A stretch of DNA of 64,000 nucleotides. Origin: Nocardia fluminea (GTDB lineage Bacteria > Actinomycetota > Actinomycetes > Mycobacteriales > Mycobacteriaceae). The DNA lies in the NCBI RefSeq assembly GCF_002846365.1, contig NZ_PJMW01000002.1, positions 2,790,001 through 2,854,000 of the forward strand, in the 5' to 3' direction. The notes under the pieces are model-generated. The model did not search any database and was not told where the DNA came from. It saw only the letters and a program-made list of their open reading frames with translations. This document shows positions 62,920 to 64,000 of the stretch, piece by piece (the stretch's first letter is position 1; each line of letters opens with the position of its first letter). Both the position numbers and the translations under genes were made by a program.

Positions 62920-64000
62920 ATGCGTGGGGTTTCGGTGTGGCGTTCGGTTGCCGCGGTGGTTCTGTCGGTGGGGGTCGGGGTGTGTGTGCCGCTGCCGGTG
63001 GCGCATGCGGAGTCGCCGGGGACTGTCATCGCGGTCGTTCCGCAGGGGGACGGGTTTCACGGGATGTCGGGGGCTCAGGTCATCGATTACTGGACGCGCG
63101 GGGTGGGGGGTGTGTCGCAGCCCGCCAGCGGTGCGCTGTATCTGCCGGGTGGCGTAGCGCCTGCAGGTGGTTGGCCTGTTGTCACGTACGACCACGGGAC
63201 CACGGGGCTGGGGGCGGGGTGCGGGGGACAGTCGGATCCAGCGGGGGCGCCGTGGCCGCAATCGCAAGTGGGACAGGACGTTTTCCTTCGGTATCTGGTG
63301 TCGAAGGGGTTCGCTGTCGTCGCGCCGGATTATCTGGGGCTCGGCAGGTTCGACACGGGGCCGCATCCGTATCTCGGGATCGACACCGAGGCCACCGCCA
63401 CCATCGACATGCTCCGGGCCGCGCATTCTGTGCGTGACGATCTGTCGCCGGTGTGGGTGGCGGCGGGGATGTCGCAGGGTGGACAGGCCGCGCTCGGCAC
63501 CGCGCACCGGCAGGCGAGTTACGCGCCGGAGCTGGACTTCCGCGGCACCATCGCGATCGACCCGGCATCGGATGTGGAGAAGGTGGCCACCCTGCTCGGG
63601 CCGGGCAACCCGGATCGCGTCAGCGGCGGGATTCTGGGGTTCTCGGCCAGCATTCTGGCGGGATTGCGCGCCGCTCGCCCGGACGCGCAGGTCGACAGTT
63701 ACCTCAGTCCGCTCGGCCGCCAGGTCATCGACGAGATCGGCGCCCTGTGCTCGGACGCCATCGACGAGCGGGTCGCTGATCTGACACTGGGGGCGATGCT
63801 CAGCCGCTCGCTCGGCGACGAGCCGTTGCGCTCGGTCATGGCCGACTACATGGCCGTACCGACCAGCGGTTACGACGCGCCGATCCTGCTGCTGGTCAAT
63901 GCCACCGACCGCACGGTGCCGTCGCCGCTGCACGCGGCACTGGCCGCGCAGTTCACCGCGGGTGGGGTGAACTACACGCCGGTGGTCGGGACGGGCAGTC
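62920..64000 (+). CDS. secreted lipase-family protein, right end cut by the window
   Basis: At least 360 residues from the ATG at 62920; the frame is open to the window edge. Signal peptide MRGVSVWRSVAAVVLSVGVG with cleavage after AHA (~31). Nucleophile elbow AAGMSQGGQAAL (Ser near 190), oxyanion/active parts VTYDHGTTGLG and VAPDYLGLG. This is like the secreted LIP/PF03583-type lipases of Nocardia and Rhodococcus. Third triad residue is probably the Asp in VNATDRTVPSP (~327); the His lies beyond the edge. Confidence 0.85.
   Translation, partial: MRGVSVWRSVAAVVLSVGVGVCVPLPVAHAESPGTVIAVVPQGDGFHGMSGAQVIDYWTRGVGGVSQPASGALYLPGGVAPAGGWPVVTYDHGTTGLGAGCGGQSDPAGAPWPQSQVGQDVFLRYLVSKGFAVVAPDYLGLGRFDTGPHPYLGIDTEATATIDMLRAAHSVRDDLSPVWVAAGMSQGGQAALGTAHRQASYAPELDFRGTIAIDPASDVEKVATLLGPGNPDRVSGGILGFSASILAGLRAARPDAQVDSYLSPLGRQVIDEIGALCSDAIDERVADLTLGAMLSRSLGDEPLRSVMADYMAVPTSGYDAPILLLVNATDRTVPSPLHAALAAQFTAGGVNYTPVVGTGS

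Overview
The window looks like chromosomal DNA of a high-GC, mycolic-acid-producing actinomycete, most likely Nocardia or a close relative. The evidence is an mce operon, an antigen-85-like serine esterase, an RpfB resuscitation factor, a protein O-mannosyltransferase, a homologue pair of the Rv1354c/Rv1355c type, and gene orders (rsmI/pmt, arcA, metG/tatD/rpfB) that I recall as conserved around Rv1001-Rv1009 of Mycobacterium tuberculosis. The genus is an inference from these genes; no rRNA gene is present.

Layout. (1) 1-7.3 kb: the end of an mce operon (mceA tail, mceB-F, one Mce-associated protein) and an alpha/beta hydrolase, with visibly lower GC than the right half of the window. (2) 7.3-10.35 kb: a gene graveyard. 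It holds two frameshifted NAD(P)-binding oxidoreductases, a DoxX-like tail and a truncated ImmA/IrrE-like gene, and ends in a 251-bp attachment-site repeat that carries the 3' end of a tRNA. (3) 10.35-37.95 kb: a 27.6-kb integrated element. Its tyrosine integrase lies just inside the left att repeat, and the right att repeat is followed by a tRNA-type terminator. Cargo includes a relic type I-E CRISPR array, an IS481-type and an IS5-type insertion sequence, several small secreted proteins, a SulP permease-carbonic anhydrase fusion, a second carbonic anhydrase, an FAD monooxygenase, a cysteine-synthase-like enzyme, a P1B-type metal ATPase, a CDF zinc-type exporter and a PepSY membrane protein. 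(4) 37.95-64 kb: ordinary core chromosome, densely packed and with few pseudogenes.

How parts work together. The Mce proteins form one lipid-import complex at the envelope. The island cargo suggests bicarbonate/CO2 handling (two beta-carbonic anhydrases, one fused to an anion permease) combined with divalent-metal export. In the core, four tightly packed genes (46.3-52.0 kb) join a GNAT-like protein, a ThiF/E1-nitroreductase fusion, a GAF-GGDEF-EAL cyclic-di-GMP enzyme and a GAF/PAS-like protein; this is the best candidate here for an uncharacterised functional system.

The strongest non-genic signals are: tandem att sites showing that two related elements stacked at one tRNA; a duplicated ~510-bp segment with six helically phased GTGCGCAC octamers in each copy; a six-copy 23-bp motif in mirrored arms at 14.15-14.47 kb; a decayed CRISPR array at 12.24-12.38 kb; and three dispersed copies of a direct-repeat promoter-like motif.
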